Made by a program: the position numbers and the translations under genes. Positions 49,407 to 58,237 of a DNA stretch of 64,000 bases are shown piece after piece; position 1 is the stretch's first letter, and the number at the start of each line of letters is the position of its first letter. Origin of the DNA: RYN-230 sp963793825 (GTDB lineage: Bacteria; Actinomycetota; Actinomycetes; Streptosporangiales; Streptosporangiaceae); assembly GCA_963793825.1 (NCBI GenBank), contig CAWCBE010000012.1:558001-622000 (forward strand). Reading direction: 5' to 3'. The notes under the pieces were generated by a model. The model worked only from the letters and a program-made list of their open reading frames with translations, was not told the origin of the DNA and made no database searches.

Positions 49407-49638
49407 GCCGGTGTCCCCTTCCTGATCACGCGCCGCGCCTGATCGCGCCGACGCTCTCGGTTGATGCCTGGCGCCCGGGCGCACCCCGCCGCGGCCGGGG
49501 AAGGCCGCGGACCGGTGGGCTGCGTCCCGCCGGGCACTCGCTCAAGCACCCTGACGGCTAGCGGACGCGCGAATTGGCCGACATTGCCCGCGCCTTCGCG
49601 CTGGCTCTGCGACCTGACGAGAAGTCTACCCGCAACCC

Positions 49639-50853
49639 TCAAGCCCGCGGATGCGCCTGCCGGAAGGCGGCCTGCAGCCGTTCCACGGACACATGGGTGT
49701 AGATCTGCGTGCTGGACAGCGAGGCGTGCCCCAGGATCTCCTGCACGCTGCGCAGATCGGCGCCGCCTTCGAGCAGGTGGGTAGCGGCGGCGTGGCGCAA
49801 CCCGTGCGGGCCGCTGTCCGGGACCCCGGGTACCGCGCCCAGCCGGGCATGCACCACCCGGCGCGCGGTGCGCGGGTCCAGCCGGCGGCCCCGGGCGCCG
49901 AGGAACAGCGCGTGACCGCTGCCGGCGGCCAGCAGGACAGGGCGCCCGTGCCGGATCCAGCGCTGGACCGCCCGCTCCGCGGGCAACCCCACCGGCACGA
50001 CTCGCTCTTTGCCGCCCTTGCCCATCACCCGGATGGTCCGCCGCTCGCGGTCCAGGTCACCCAGGTCAAGCCCGCATAGCTCGCTGACCCGGATACCGGA
50101 CGCGTAGAGCAGCTCCACGACGGCGAGATCCCGCACCATAAGGGCCCCTTCCCGCGGATCGGGGCCGTCCGCTGCCACCGCGGCCCGGGCAGCCGGGTCC
50201 CCCGCGGCTGCCCTCTGTCCCCTGGCGGACGGCGCCGTCGGCTCGCCCGCGACGGCGGTCCCGGCCCCAGTGGACAGCGCGGCAGGAGCCGCCGCGCCAG
50301 CCGTCCCGCCTCCGGCGGCCACCGCGGCGCGAGCCTCCGCCGCGGACAGGACGGCGGCCATCTGGTCGGCCCGGGCGACTTCGGGCAGCCGGCGCCGGAC
50401 CCGCGGGGTGCCGAGCAGCGGCCCCGGATCGCCGGCCAGCCAGCCGCGGCGGTGCGCGTATGCGGTGAAGGTGCGGGCCGCGGCGGCCCGCCGGGCCAGC
50501 GTGGCCCGGGCCAGCCCGGCGTGGTGCTGAGCCGCCAGCCAGCCCCGCAAGATCCCGATGTTGAGGTCGCCGGGGCTGGTCGCCCCGGCTCGGGCGGCGT
50601 GCTCGAGCAGCGCGCGCACGTCGCCTGTGTAGGCCCGGACCGTGTGATCGGACGCGCCACGCTCAGCAGCCAGATGCCGCCGGAACACGTCCAGGGCCCG
50701 CCCGAGCCGTTCCGGCAGGGGCCCGGGTGCCCTGGGCCCGGGTGTGCCAGGCCCGGGTGCCCTGGGCGCGGGTGCCCTGGGCCCGGGTGCCCTGGGCCCG
50801 GGTGCCCTGGGCCCGGCCCTCCCGGGCCGCGGTGCCCGGGATGCGTCAGCCAT
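49639..50853 (-). CDS. xerC: tyrosine recombinase XerC with two low-complexity segments
   Basis: A 404-residue tyrosine recombinase for chromosome dimer resolution. Catalytic residues are in place: Arg in ASGIRVSELCG, Lys in MGKGGKERVVP, HGLRH, His in LGHASLSSTQ and Tyr in IYTHVS. It is ~100 residues longer than normal because of an N-terminal Arg-Ala-Pro-Gly-Pro repeat (about residues 15-45) and a ~65-residue Ala/Gly-rich insert between the SAM-like and catalytic domains. Both lie outside the core motifs, so the enzyme may still work. Confidence 0.9.
   Translation of the reverse strand: MADASRAPRPGRAGPRAPGPRAPGPRAPAPRAPGPGTPGPRAPGPLPERLGRALDVFRRHLAAERGASDHTVRAYTGDVRALLEHAARAGATSPGDLNIGILRGWLAAQHHAGLARATLARRAAAARTFTAYAHRRGWLAGDPGPLLGTPRVRRRLPEVARADQMAAVLSAAEARAAVAAGGGTAGAAAPAALSTGAGTAVAGEPTAPSARGQRAAAGDPAARAAVAADGPDPREGALMVRDLAVVELLYASGIRVSELCGLDLGDLDRERRTIRVMGKGGKERVVPVGLPAERAVQRWIRHGRPVLLAAGSGHALFLGARGRRLDPRTARRVVHARLGAVPGVPDSGPHGLRHAAATHLLEGGADLRSVQEILGHASLSSTQIYTHVSVERLQAAFRQAHPRA
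50719..50808. repeat. six 15-nt tandem repeats inside xerC
   Basis: Unit gggcccgggtgccct with few mismatches from 50719 to 50808. On the minus strand it encodes the repeated pentapeptide Arg-Ala-Pro-Gly-Pro near the XerC N-terminus. Being a multiple of three, changes in copy number keep frame. Confidence 0.85.
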
Positions 50854-50913
50854 GCCTCCCAGTGTGCGGCACCGGGCGGCCCTTACCCCGCCGTGACACT
50901 CTCGGCCAGGTTG

Positions 50914-52728
50914 CTACTCCACGGTGACACTTTTGGCTAGGTTGCGCGGCTTGTCCACGTCGTTGCCGAGCACGACGGCGGAGTGGTAGGCGAGCAGCTG
51001 CAGCGGAACCGACAGCAGGATGGGGTCCAGCTCTGGCTCGTTCTTCGGCACCTGGACCTGGTAGTCGGCCAGCCGGTCATCCAGCACGCAGTGCCCGACC
51101 GCGAGCACCGGGCCACGCCGGGCGCGGATTTCGCCGAGCGTGGAGACATTCTTGTCCATCAGGTCATCGTCCGGCACGATGGCGACCGTGGGCAGCGCGG
51201 GGTTGACCAGCGCGAGTGGACCGTGCTTGAGCTCGCTGGCCGGGTAGGCCTCGGCATGCAGGTAGGACACTTCCTTGAGCTTCTGCGCGCCCTCCCGGGC
51301 GACCGGCCAGCCGCGGACCCGCCCGATGAAGAACATGCCCTGGCAGTCGGCGAGCTTGGCGGCGATGCCGGCTATCCGCTCCTCGTCAGCGAGCACCTCC
51401 TCGATCTGGGCCGGGAGCGCGCGCAGGCCGGCGATGATGCGCTTACCGTCGGCCGGGGACAAGTCGTGGATGCGGCCCAGGTGCAGCGCCAGCAGGGCGA
51501 AGGCGACGGCCGTGGCGGTGAAGGTCTTGGTCGAGGTGACCGAGACCTCCGGCCCCGCGTGAAGGTACATGCCGCCGCCGCACTCGCGGGCGATAGCGGA
51601 GCCCACCGAGTTGACGACACCCAGCACCTGGCCGCCCTTGCGCTGGAGCTCCTGCACCGCGGCCAGCGTGTCATAGGTCTCGCCCGACTGGCTGACGCCG
51701 ATGTAGAGGGTGTCCCGCTCGATCACCGGGTTGCGGTACCGGAACTCCGAAGCGGGCTCCGCGTCGGCAGGGATCCGCGCCAGGTCCTCGATGAGCTGCG
51801 CGCCCACCTCGCCCGCGTAGTAGGCCGAGCCGCAACCGAGGACCTTGACCCGGCGGATCTCCCGCAGCTGCCGGGCGTCCATGTTCAGCCCGCCGAGATG
51901 AGCGGTGTGGAAACGCTCCTCGAGCCGCCCGCGCAGCGCGCGCTGCACCGCCCGGGGCTGCTCATGGATCTCCTTGAGCATGAAGTGGGCGTAGCCGTCG
52001 GCGTCGTAGGAGGCGGCGTCGGTGTCGATGGTGGACAGCTGCTTGGTGGTCGTCCGGGCATCCAGGGTGGAGGTGCGGAAACCGTCCGCCCGCACCGTGG
52101 CTACTTCACCGTCGTCCAGGTGAACCACCTGGCGGGTGTACCGGACCAGCGCAGCGACGTCCGAGGCAACGAACATCTCCTTGTTGCCGATGCCGAGCAC
52201 GACCGGGCTGCCGTTGCGCGCCGCGACCACCCGGTCCGGATGGCGGGCATCCAGCACCACGATCCCGTAGGTGCCGACCACCGAAGTCAGTGCCTGCCGG
52301 ACCGCCTCTTCCAGCTCGTCCGCCGGGTTGGCCGCGATGAGGTGGGCCAGGACCTCGCTGTCGGTCTCGGAGACGAACACAGCACCGTCCACGACCAGCT
52401 TCGCGCGCAACTCGTCGGCGTTCTCGATGATGCCGTTGTGCACCACGGCGATCGGTCCCGAGACATGCGGGTGGGCGTTGATGTCACTGGGCTCGCCGTG
52501 CGTCGCCCACCGGGTGTGCCCGATTCCCGGGCTGCCCTTGAACCGCGCTGGCAGCGACGCGGCGAGGTCGGCCACCCGGCCCTGGGCCTTGTGCACCCGG
52601 ATCTCCCCGCCGCGCCCCAGCACGGCCACCCCCGCCGAGTCGTACCCCCGGTACTCCAGCCGGGCCAGTCCCTCCAGCAGGATCGGGACGCAGTCGCGTC
52701 CCCCGATGTGCGCGACGATTCCGCACAT
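50914..52728 (-). CDS. glmS: glutamine--fructose-6-phosphate aminotransferase
   Basis: A 604-residue enzyme making glucosamine-6-phosphate for peptidoglycan and other amino sugars. The start is fixed at 52728 because the Ntn glutaminase needs Cys directly after Met (MCGIVAHIGGRD); the in-frame ATG at 52734 would add two residues before it. The glutaminase domain (HTRWATHGEPSDINAHPH) is followed by two SIS domains (GCGSAYYAGEVGAQL, SQSGETYDTLAAV, TSTKTFTATAVA) and ends LAKSVTVE, as typical. It lies 14 nt after a small conserved-looking gene with which it probably forms an operon. Confidence 0.96.
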   Translation of the reverse strand: MCGIVAHIGGRDCVPILLEGLARLEYRGYDSAGVAVLGRGGEIRVHKAQGRVADLAASLPARFKGSPGIGHTRWATHGEPSDINAHPHVSGPIAVVHNGIIENADELRAKLVVDGAVFVSETDSEVLAHLIAANPADELEEAVRQALTSVVGTYGIVVLDARHPDRVVAARNGSPVVLGIGNKEMFVASDVAALVRYTRQVVHLDDGEVATVRADGFRTSTLDARTTTKQLSTIDTDAASYDADGYAHFMLKEIHEQPRAVQRALRGRLEERFHTAHLGGLNMDARQLREIRRVKVLGCGSAYYAGEVGAQLIEDLARIPADAEPASEFRYRNPVIERDTLYIGVSQSGETYDTLAAVQELQRKGGQVLGVVNSVGSAIARECGGGMYLHAGPEVSVTSTKTFTATAVAFALLALHLGRIHDLSPADGKRIIAGLRALPAQIEEVLADEERIAGIAAKLADCQGMFFIGRVRGWPVAREGAQKLKEVSYLHAEAYPASELKHGPLALVNPALPTVAIVPDDDLMDKNVSTLGEIRARRGPVLAVGHCVLDDRLADYQVQVPKNEPELDPILLSVPLQLLAYHSAVVLGNDVDKPRNLAKSVTVE

Positions 52729-52742
52729 TGCCATGCCCCCCG

Positions 52743-53057
52743 TCAGCCGTAGATGATCCGGCGCAACTGGCGCAGCGTGTACTGGGGCGGTGCCACCAGC
52801 CGATGCTGCAACTCGGCCGCGATATGGTCGAACACCCGGTCGTTAGCCAGTCCTCGCGCTCTGAGCTCGGTATGGCGCCGGCGGACGAAAACCTCCGCTG
52901 GCTCCGAGAAGTACCCGACCACTTCAGCGATCAACCGTTCTGCCTCGCCAGGGCTCAGCGCGCTGGCGTGGGTCAAGTGGGCGATCAGGTCCTCGAAAGG
53001 CCGTTCCGCACCGGGCACGATACCAGCATGGGTCCTTCTCGGCTCGGAGTGCAACAT
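52743..53057 (-). CDS. small helical protein upstream of glmS
   Basis: A 104-residue protein from ATG 53057: MLHSEPRRTHAGIVPGAERP followed by FEDLIAHLTHASALSPGEAE, a central VVGYFSEPAEVFVRRRHTEL and the C-terminus QYTLRQLRRIIYG. It looks like a compact all-helical domain. I have seen similar short proteins in actinomycetes but recall no function. The ORF is open to 53300, but that part overlaps dprA and has poor composition. A strong palindrome covers the proposed start codon, and GTG just before PGAERPFEDL is another start option. Co-transcription with glmS is likely. Confidence 0.7.
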   Translation of the reverse strand: MLHSEPRRTHAGIVPGAERPFEDLIAHLTHASALSPGEAERLIAEVVGYFSEPAEVFVRRRHTELRARGLANDRVFDHIAAELQHRLVAPPQYTLRQLRRIIYG

Positions 53058-53082
53058 TCTTGCCCGATTTCGGGCAAGAATG
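53055..53082. promoter_or_regulatory. 28-nt perfect palindrome at the start of the small gene upstream of glmS
   Basis: Arms cattcttgcccg (53055-53066) and cgggcaagaatg (53071-53082) around attt. One arm contains the proposed ATG. The AT/GC balance, odd in this genome, and place suggest a repressor operator controlling the small gene and glmS; an RNA hairpin masking the start codon is another possibility. Confidence 0.6.
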
Positions 53083-53157
53083 AGAGATTTCTCCAGAAGC
53101 AGTGAGGGCGGCGGGTGACGGCGGGGCGACTCACTGCTTCGTACCGTGGCAACACGA

Positions 53158-54789
53158 TCACTCTCCGGAGCGGCGCAACCGCCAGCCGCGCTCGCACCGC
53201 TCGACGAATCCGCCGGCGGCGAGTTCACCAAGCCCGCGCAGTACGGTATCCAGGTCCACGCCGGCCGATGCCGCAATCCGGGCCGGCCCCCAGCCGCCAC
53301 GGGCCGGGATCGCCTCCAAGATGTCCCTCGTCACCGGGTCCAGTGCGTCCCGGGGCAGTACCGCGCGGCTGGCCGGCCCGGGCAGGTCATCCGGCCCAAA
53401 GGACAGCGCCGCAACCACGTCCGCGGCCCCAGTCACGCATTCGGCCGCCCACTCCCTCATGATGTAGTGGCAGCCCGCGGAGGCTAGGGAGGTCACCGGC
53501 CCGGGCACGGCCATGAGGGGACGGTTCAGATCGCGGGCGTGCCGTGCGGTGTTCAGCGCGCCGCTGCGCAGGGCCGCCTCGACCACGAGCGTGCCCCGGC
53601 TGAGCGCGGCGATGACCCGGTTGCGCACCAGGAACCCCGGCCGGGTGGGAGTCCGGCCCGGTGGCCACTCGCTCACCAGCAGGCCGTCAGCGGCGATGTC
53701 CTCGAACAGATCGTGGTGCCCGCGCGGGTACGGCTCGTCGACCCCGGACGGCAGCACGGCGATCGTGGTCCCGCCCGCGGCCAGCGCGCCGCGGTGCGCC
53801 CGGCCGTCGATGCCCAGCGCACCGCCGGACACCACGGTCCAGCCGCGCTCGGCCAGGCCGGCCGCCAGCGTCGCAGCGACATGCTCCCCGTACGGGGTGG
53901 CGGCCCGGGTTCCCACCACGGACACCGAGCGCAGGCAGGCGAACCGCAGATCGGCGGCGCCGCGCACCCAGAGCGCGTACGGCCGGGCATCCCCCAGCAC
54001 GTCCAGCTGGCCCGGCCATCCAGGGTCGCCGGGGCACAACAGCCGGATCCCGGCCCGCTCCCAGCCGAGCAGGGCACCCTCGGCCGGCATGGCACCCTCG
54101 GCCGGCATGGCACCCTCGGCCGGCATGGCACCCTCGGCCGGCATGGCGCCCAGCCGGGCCGACCACCGGCGCAGGGCACGATCCAGGCCCGGGATGCCGT
54201 TTCCCGCGTGGCTGATCCAGGCCAGGGCCTCTGCTGCCCGCCCCGGTACAGCCCGGCTAGGGACGAGGGCGTCCGCTGCCCATCCCGCCAGGCCCGGGGA
54301 CGCACCCGCCGGGCCGCCGGGCGGGGCAGCGGGTCCGGGGCGGCCCGGCGGTGCCACTGCGGCGAGCGCGGCCACGATCGTGCCCGGCGGGCAGCGCCGC
54401 AGCAAGGCACCGAGCTGCGCATCGCCTGGCTCGGCGACGCACGTCAGCAGGCCGCGGGCCAGCCGCTCCGCGTCCGGGCCGGCCGGGCCGGTGCGGCCCG
54501 GCTCACGGCCGATGCGGCCCGGCTCGGGGCCGCCCCGGTTCCTACGGGCCGCTTGCCGGGCGGCGGCCAGTTCCACAGCCTCCGGCGCCCGGGCGGCTAA
54601 GTTCCCGCTGGCCGCCTCCGGCCACACCGGACCTGGACGGGGACGGGCCAATGAGAAGCCGTCCAGGGCCTGACGGGCCGTCTCAGGGCCTTCAGGCCCT
54701 GGCCAGGCCGGGTCCGGGTGGTCCGGGTCCGGGCGGGCCGGGTCCGGGCGGCCTGAATCCAGGCGGGCCTGATCACGGTGGCCGCTCAC
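53158..54789 (-). CDS. dprA: DNA-processing protein DprA with internal repeats
   Basis: A 543-residue DprA-like protein, the RecA loader in DNA uptake. The Rossmann-like core is clear: SVSVVGTRAATPYGEHVA, SGGALGIDGRAHRGALAAGG, AVLPSGVDEPYP and ALSRGTLVVEAA. A C-terminal winged helix (GWGPARIAASAGVDLDTVLR) ends it. GTG at 54789 overlaps the comM stop (GTGA) and is chosen over GTG 54807. The first ~110 residues are low-complexity (Pro/Asp/Arg repeats), and an 18-nt repeat inserts four GAMPAE hexapeptides before the core. The core itself appears intact. Confidence 0.9.
   Translation of the reverse strand: MSGHRDQARLDSGRPDPARPDPDHPDPAWPGPEGPETARQALDGFSLARPRPGPVWPEAASGNLAARAPEAVELAAARQAARRNRGGPEPGRIGREPGRTGPAGPDAERLARGLLTCVAEPGDAQLGALLRRCPPGTIVAALAAVAPPGRPGPAAPPGGPAGASPGLAGWAADALVPSRAVPGRAAEALAWISHAGNGIPGLDRALRRWSARLGAMPAEGAMPAEGAMPAEGAMPAEGALLGWERAGIRLLCPGDPGWPGQLDVLGDARPYALWVRGAADLRFACLRSVSVVGTRAATPYGEHVAATLAAGLAERGWTVVSGGALGIDGRAHRGALAAGGTTIAVLPSGVDEPYPRGHHDLFEDIAADGLLVSEWPPGRTPTRPGFLVRNRVIAALSRGTLVVEAALRSGALNTARHARDLNRPLMAVPGPVTSLASAGCHYIMREWAAECVTGAADVVAALSFGPDDLPGPASRAVLPRDALDPVTRDILEAIPARGGWGPARIAASAGVDLDTVLRGLGELAAGGFVERCERGWRLRRSGE
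54073..54144. repeat. four perfect 18-nt tandem repeats inside dprA
   Basis: Unit ggcaccctcggccggcat at 54073, 54091, 54109 and 54127 with no mismatch. On the minus strand it encodes a Met-Pro-Ala-Glu-Gly-Ala hexapeptide four times. Identity of all copies suggests recent expansion. Confidence 0.92.
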
Positions 54790-56345
54790 CCGGGGACCCC
54801 CAGCCACAATCCGAGCGCGTAACTGGTCTGGTCAGCGGTGGGCCGGGGCACCTCGGCCAGGTCGGCCAGGGTCCAGGCGACCCGGAGCACGCGGTGCACC
54901 CCGCGGGCGCTGATCTGCCCGAGGTCCATCGCCCGCTCCAGCGGGGTGAGCGCGCCCGGGGCCGGCGGGTAGCAGTGGCGCAGTTCGCTGGCCGGGATCT
55001 CGGCATTGAGCCGCCACGGGGTGTCCCGCAGCCGGTGCGCGGCGCGCTGCCGGGCATCTGCCACCCGGGCCGCCACCGTCGTGCTGGGCTCGGCGAAGGC
55101 CCGGTCACTGAGTAATTCGCTGCGGCTGACGGGCAGGAACTCGACCTTCACGTCAACTCGGTCGAGCAGCGGGCCGGACAGCCTGGCCAGGTAGCGGCGG
55201 CGGACCCCGGGCGTGCACTCGCACGCGGCCCGGCGGCCCGGGCCCTTTGCGCACGGGCACGGGTTGGCCGCCAGGATCAGAGTGAAGCGGGCCGGGAACC
55301 GGGCCGTCAGGCCAGCCCGTGCCACTATCACCTCGCCAGACTCCAGGGGCTGGCGGAGGGCGTCCAGCACGTCCCGGCCGAATTCGGGCGCCTCATCCAG
55401 GAACAGGCAGCCACGATGCGCCAGGGAGGCCACACCGGGACGGATGACCCCGCTGCCCCCGCCGACGATCGCCGCCTTGCTCGCCGTGTGGTGCGGCGCG
55501 CAGAAGGGCGGCGCGGTCAGCAGCGGGCTCCGGTCGGGCAGCACGCCAGCCACCGAATGGATGGCGGTAACCTCCAGCGCCGCCGCGGCGTCCAGGCGGG
55601 GCAGGACGGACGGAATCCGTTCGGCCAGCATGGTCTTGCCGGCCCCGGGCGGCCCGAGCAGGCAGAGGTGGTGGCCGCCGGCCGCGCAGATCTCGGCGGC
55701 CCGGCGGGCCGTCGGCTGGCCCAGCACATCAGCCAGGTCGGGCGCGCGGCCCGGTGGCGCCAGCTGGGCCGGGACGGCCTGGGCGGCACCGCCGTCGATC
55801 ACTTCCACCTGGTCCGGCGCGCTGCCGGGCGGGCCGCCGCGCAGCCAGCTGAGCAGGCCGCGTAACGTCGCCGCGCTGGCCACCCGGATGCCTGGCACCA
55901 GGGCGGCCTCGGCCGCGTTGGCCGCGGGCACGGCGACCCGGCGGAATCCCTGGCCGGCGGCCGCGGCGACGGCGGGCAGCACCCCGCGGACCGGGCGGAG
56001 CTGGCCGTCGAGGCCCAGTTCGCCGAGGAAGGCGACCCCGTCGATGGACGCCGCGGGTACCACGCCGGCTGCGCTCAGGATGGCCACCGCGATGCCGGCA
56101 TCGAAGCCGCTGCCCCGCTTGGGCAAGCTGGCCGGGGACAGACCGACAGTGATCCGGCGCTGCGGCCACTGCTCCCGGCTGTTGATGACCGCCGCCCGGA
56201 TCCGGTCCCTGGCCTCACGCAGCGCCGTGTCCGGCAGGCCGACGAGCAGGAGGCCAGGCAGGCCGTTCTGAATATCGGCCTCGACCTGAACCGGATGGCC
56301 CTCGACGCCGACCAGAGCGATCGAGTGAGTGCGGGCGACCGGCAT
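54786..56345 (-). CDS. comM: YifB/ComM-family Mg-chelatase-like AAA ATPase
   Basis: A 519-residue protein with the N-terminal ChlI-type Lon-like domain (HSIALVGVEGHPVQVEADIQ ... FDAGIAVAILSAAGVV), Walker A LGPPGAGKTMLAE, Walker B GCLFLDEAPEF and a C-terminal Mg_chelatase_C region. ComM relatives drive branch migration during natural transformation. It sits directly between yraN and dprA: its ATG abuts the yraN stop (TGAATG) and its stop overlaps dprA. Confidence 0.93.
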   Translation of the reverse strand: MPVARTHSIALVGVEGHPVQVEADIQNGLPGLLLVGLPDTALREARDRIRAAVINSREQWPQRRITVGLSPASLPKRGSGFDAGIAVAILSAAGVVPAASIDGVAFLGELGLDGQLRPVRGVLPAVAAAAGQGFRRVAVPAANAAEAALVPGIRVASAATLRGLLSWLRGGPPGSAPDQVEVIDGGAAQAVPAQLAPPGRAPDLADVLGQPTARRAAEICAAGGHHLCLLGPPGAGKTMLAERIPSVLPRLDAAAALEVTAIHSVAGVLPDRSPLLTAPPFCAPHHTASKAAIVGGGSGVIRPGVASLAHRGCLFLDEAPEFGRDVLDALRQPLESGEVIVARAGLTARFPARFTLILAANPCPCAKGPGRRAACECTPGVRRRYLARLSGPLLDRVDVKVEFLPVSRSELLSDRAFAEPSTTVAARVADARQRAAHRLRDTPWRLNAEIPASELRHCYPPAPGALTPLERAMDLGQISARGVHRVLRVAWTLADLAEVPRPTADQTSYALGLWLGVPG

Positions 56346-56702
56346 TCAGGCCACCCCCCGCACATGCTCGATGGTCATCGAGCCCGACCGGTCCGCCAGC
56401 AACCCGATCACGTCCACGCGCACCTCGTCGAAGAGCACGCCGTGGGCGACCACCCAGGCGATGGCCAGCCTCCGCAGCCGCATCTGCTTGGCCCGGCTGA
56501 CCGCTTCCAGCGGGCTGCCGTACCAGGTGCCTGACCTGGTCTTGACCTCGCAGGCGACCAGGGTGCGGCGCTCCGCCGCCACGATGTCGAGCTCACCCGC
56601 GGCACACCGCCAGTTCCGGTCTAAGATCCGCATCCCGGCCTGCTGCAGGTACTCGGCGGCGACCTGCTCACCCCGCCGGCCGAGCACATCTTTCTCGCGC
56701 AT
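56346..56702 (-). CDS. yraN: YraN/UPF0102 nuclease-like protein
   Basis: A 118-residue protein starting MREKDVLGRRGEQVAAEYLQ. The restriction-endonuclease-like fold signature is visible in RNWRCAAGELDIVAAE and ACEVKTRSGTWYGSP (E, D and E-x-K residues). Function in cells is unsettled; DNA processing is suspected from its partners dprA and comM. The ORF is open to 57026, but only the part from 56702 matches the family. Confidence 0.93.
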   Translation of the reverse strand: MREKDVLGRRGEQVAAEYLQQAGMRILDRNWRCAAGELDIVAAERRTLVACEVKTRSGTWYGSPLEAVSRAKQMRLRRLAIAWVVAHGVLFDEVRVDVIGLLADRSGSMTIEHVRGVA

Positions 56703-57090
56703 GCGGCACCACCTCCGGTGCTGACGCTGCCGGGTGCGAGGACGCTGCGGGAGGGGCACTTGCCCGGCTGTGGACAGCCAGGCACAGAAAGCAGGCCGTG
56801 TGGATGAAAGGGCGGATTTGTCGCTGCCGCGTGCTTCAATCCAACCGGGGCACCCCAGGCCTGGGCACCCCAGGCCTGGGCACCCCCGGCCTGGGCACCC
56901 CAGGCCGGGGAATCTCGGCTCGGGACGGGTCGTGCGGGCCCGGACCATTAGGGCGGGCGGCCGGGTGGCGGGCGGCCGCTGAGGCCGGGGCTGACTTGCC
57001 GGGGTTACGGCGCCAAGCACGGGCAACGCCGACGGGCAACCACCCCCGATTTCGCGCTGGCAGCACCGCCCCGCCAGAGGACAACCAGGA
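56703..57090. other. 388-nt intergenic region with a tandem repeat
   Basis: No gene supported. It contains a 15-nt tandem repeat (56848-56907) and otherwise GC-rich unique sequence. The yraN-comM-dprA operon promoter is probably in its left part. Confidence 0.55.
56848..56907. repeat. four 15-nt tandem repeats
   Basis: Unit gggcaccccaggcct at 56848, 56863, 56878 (one mismatch) and 56893 (last base differs). It lies in the intergenic region upstream of yraN. Confidence 0.88.
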
Positions 57091-57405
57091 CTACTTGGTG
57101 TCCGGTACCTCGAGCTCGGTGCGGGCGAGTTCCTCCACGTTGACGTCCTTGAAGGTGACCACCCGGACGTTCTTCACAAACCGGGCCGGGCGGTACATGT
57201 CCCAGACCCAGGCGTCCTGCATGGTGACCTCGAAGTACACCTCACCGTTCTCGGCCGTGCGCACGTTCAGTTCCACCTGGTTGGTCAGGTAGAAGCGGCG
57301 CTCGGTCTCGACAACGTGGGTGAACAGGCCCACCACGTCCCGGTACTCGCGGTAGAGCTGCAGCTCCATCTCGGTCTCGTACTTCTCGAGATCCTCTGCG
57401 CTCAT
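57091..57405 (-). CDS. DUF2469 family protein
   Basis: A 104-residue protein highly typical of DUF2469 (Rv2901c-like), starting MSAEDLEKYETEMELQLYRE and including VVETERRFYLTNQVELN and YFEVTMQDAWVWDMYRPARF. It is conserved across actinomycetes beside rnhB. No function is established to my knowledge. It is on the same strand as rnhB with a 48-nt gap. Confidence 0.95.
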   Translation of the reverse strand: MSAEDLEKYETEMELQLYREYRDVVGLFTHVVETERRFYLTNQVELNVRTAENGEVYFEVTMQDAWVWDMYRPARFVKNVRVVTFKDVNVEELARTELEVPDTK

Positions 57406-57453
57406 CTGCTCCCCTCCGATCAGCCTGCGTCGGGAGGTCCGGGTCGGATGGCA

Positions 57454-58233
57454 TCAACCATAGGTCAATTCTCCGCCGAGCAATTCCCCGGTCCCCATCT
57501 CGTCAACAACCACCCCGGGCGGCGCGTCAGCCCGCCCGGGCTCCGGTGGCCAGCCGCCGGGCGGTTCCGCGGTCACCCGGGCGAGTCCCATGACGTTGGC
57601 GAAGGAGGCACGGTGCTCCGGGCATGGCCCGTGCTCGGCCAGCGCCCGCATGTGCCGCCGGGTGGAGTAGCCCTTGTGCTGATCGAAGCCGTACGCCGGG
57701 TAGGGTCCGGCCAGGCTGGTCATGATGCGGTCTCTGGTGACCTTCGCGACGATCGATGCCGCGGCCACGCACGCCGCCACCTCGTCGCCTTTCCACATGG
57801 CCAGGGCGGGCACGCCCAGGCCACGCACCGGGAAACCGTCGGTCAGCACGTACCCGGGGGTCCGGGACAGCCCGGCCAGCGCGCGCCGCATCCCGGCGAT
57901 ATTGCAGACGTGCAGCCCGCACGCGTCGATCTCGGCCGCCGGGATGATCACCCGGTGCCACGCGAGGGCGACCCGCATCACGTCCTCGTAGGCCGCCTCC
58001 CGGTCGGCCGGCGTGAGTGCCTTGGAGTCCGCGATCCCGCCCAGCCCGGACAGCTTGGCCGGGTCCAGCATCACCGCCGCTACCACCAGCGGACCCGCGC
58101 AGGCACCACGGCCGGCCTCATCGATCCCGGCGACCGGGGAGAGCCCGGCCCGGGCCAGCACGCGCTCGTACCCAGTCAGTCCTGCCGCACGCCGGGGGGT
58201 ATAGCCGGGGTGCCGCCACCATGGCACCGGCAC
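57454..58233 (-). CDS. rnhB: ribonuclease HII
   Basis: A 259-residue RNase HII, which removes ribonucleotides from DNA. The acidic active site is visible in AGIDEAGRGACAGPLVVAAV, with IADSKALTPADRE, SIVAKVTRDR and YGFDQHKGYSTRRHM. The C-terminal ~35 residues are a variable Pro/Gly/Glu-rich tail. The start is GTG (58233 or 58227), 4 nt after the lepB stop, so co-transcription is likely. Confidence 0.95.
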   Translation of the reverse strand: MPVPWWRHPGYTPRRAAGLTGYERVLARAGLSPVAGIDEAGRGACAGPLVVAAVMLDPAKLSGLGGIADSKALTPADREAAYEDVMRVALAWHRVIIPAAEIDACGLHVCNIAGMRRALAGLSRTPGYVLTDGFPVRGLGVPALAMWKGDEVAACVAAASIVAKVTRDRIMTSLAGPYPAYGFDQHKGYSTRRHMRALAEHGPCPEHRASFANVMGLARVTAEPPGGWPPEPGRADAPPGVVVDEMGTGELLGGELTYG

Positions 58234-58237
58234 GCGC

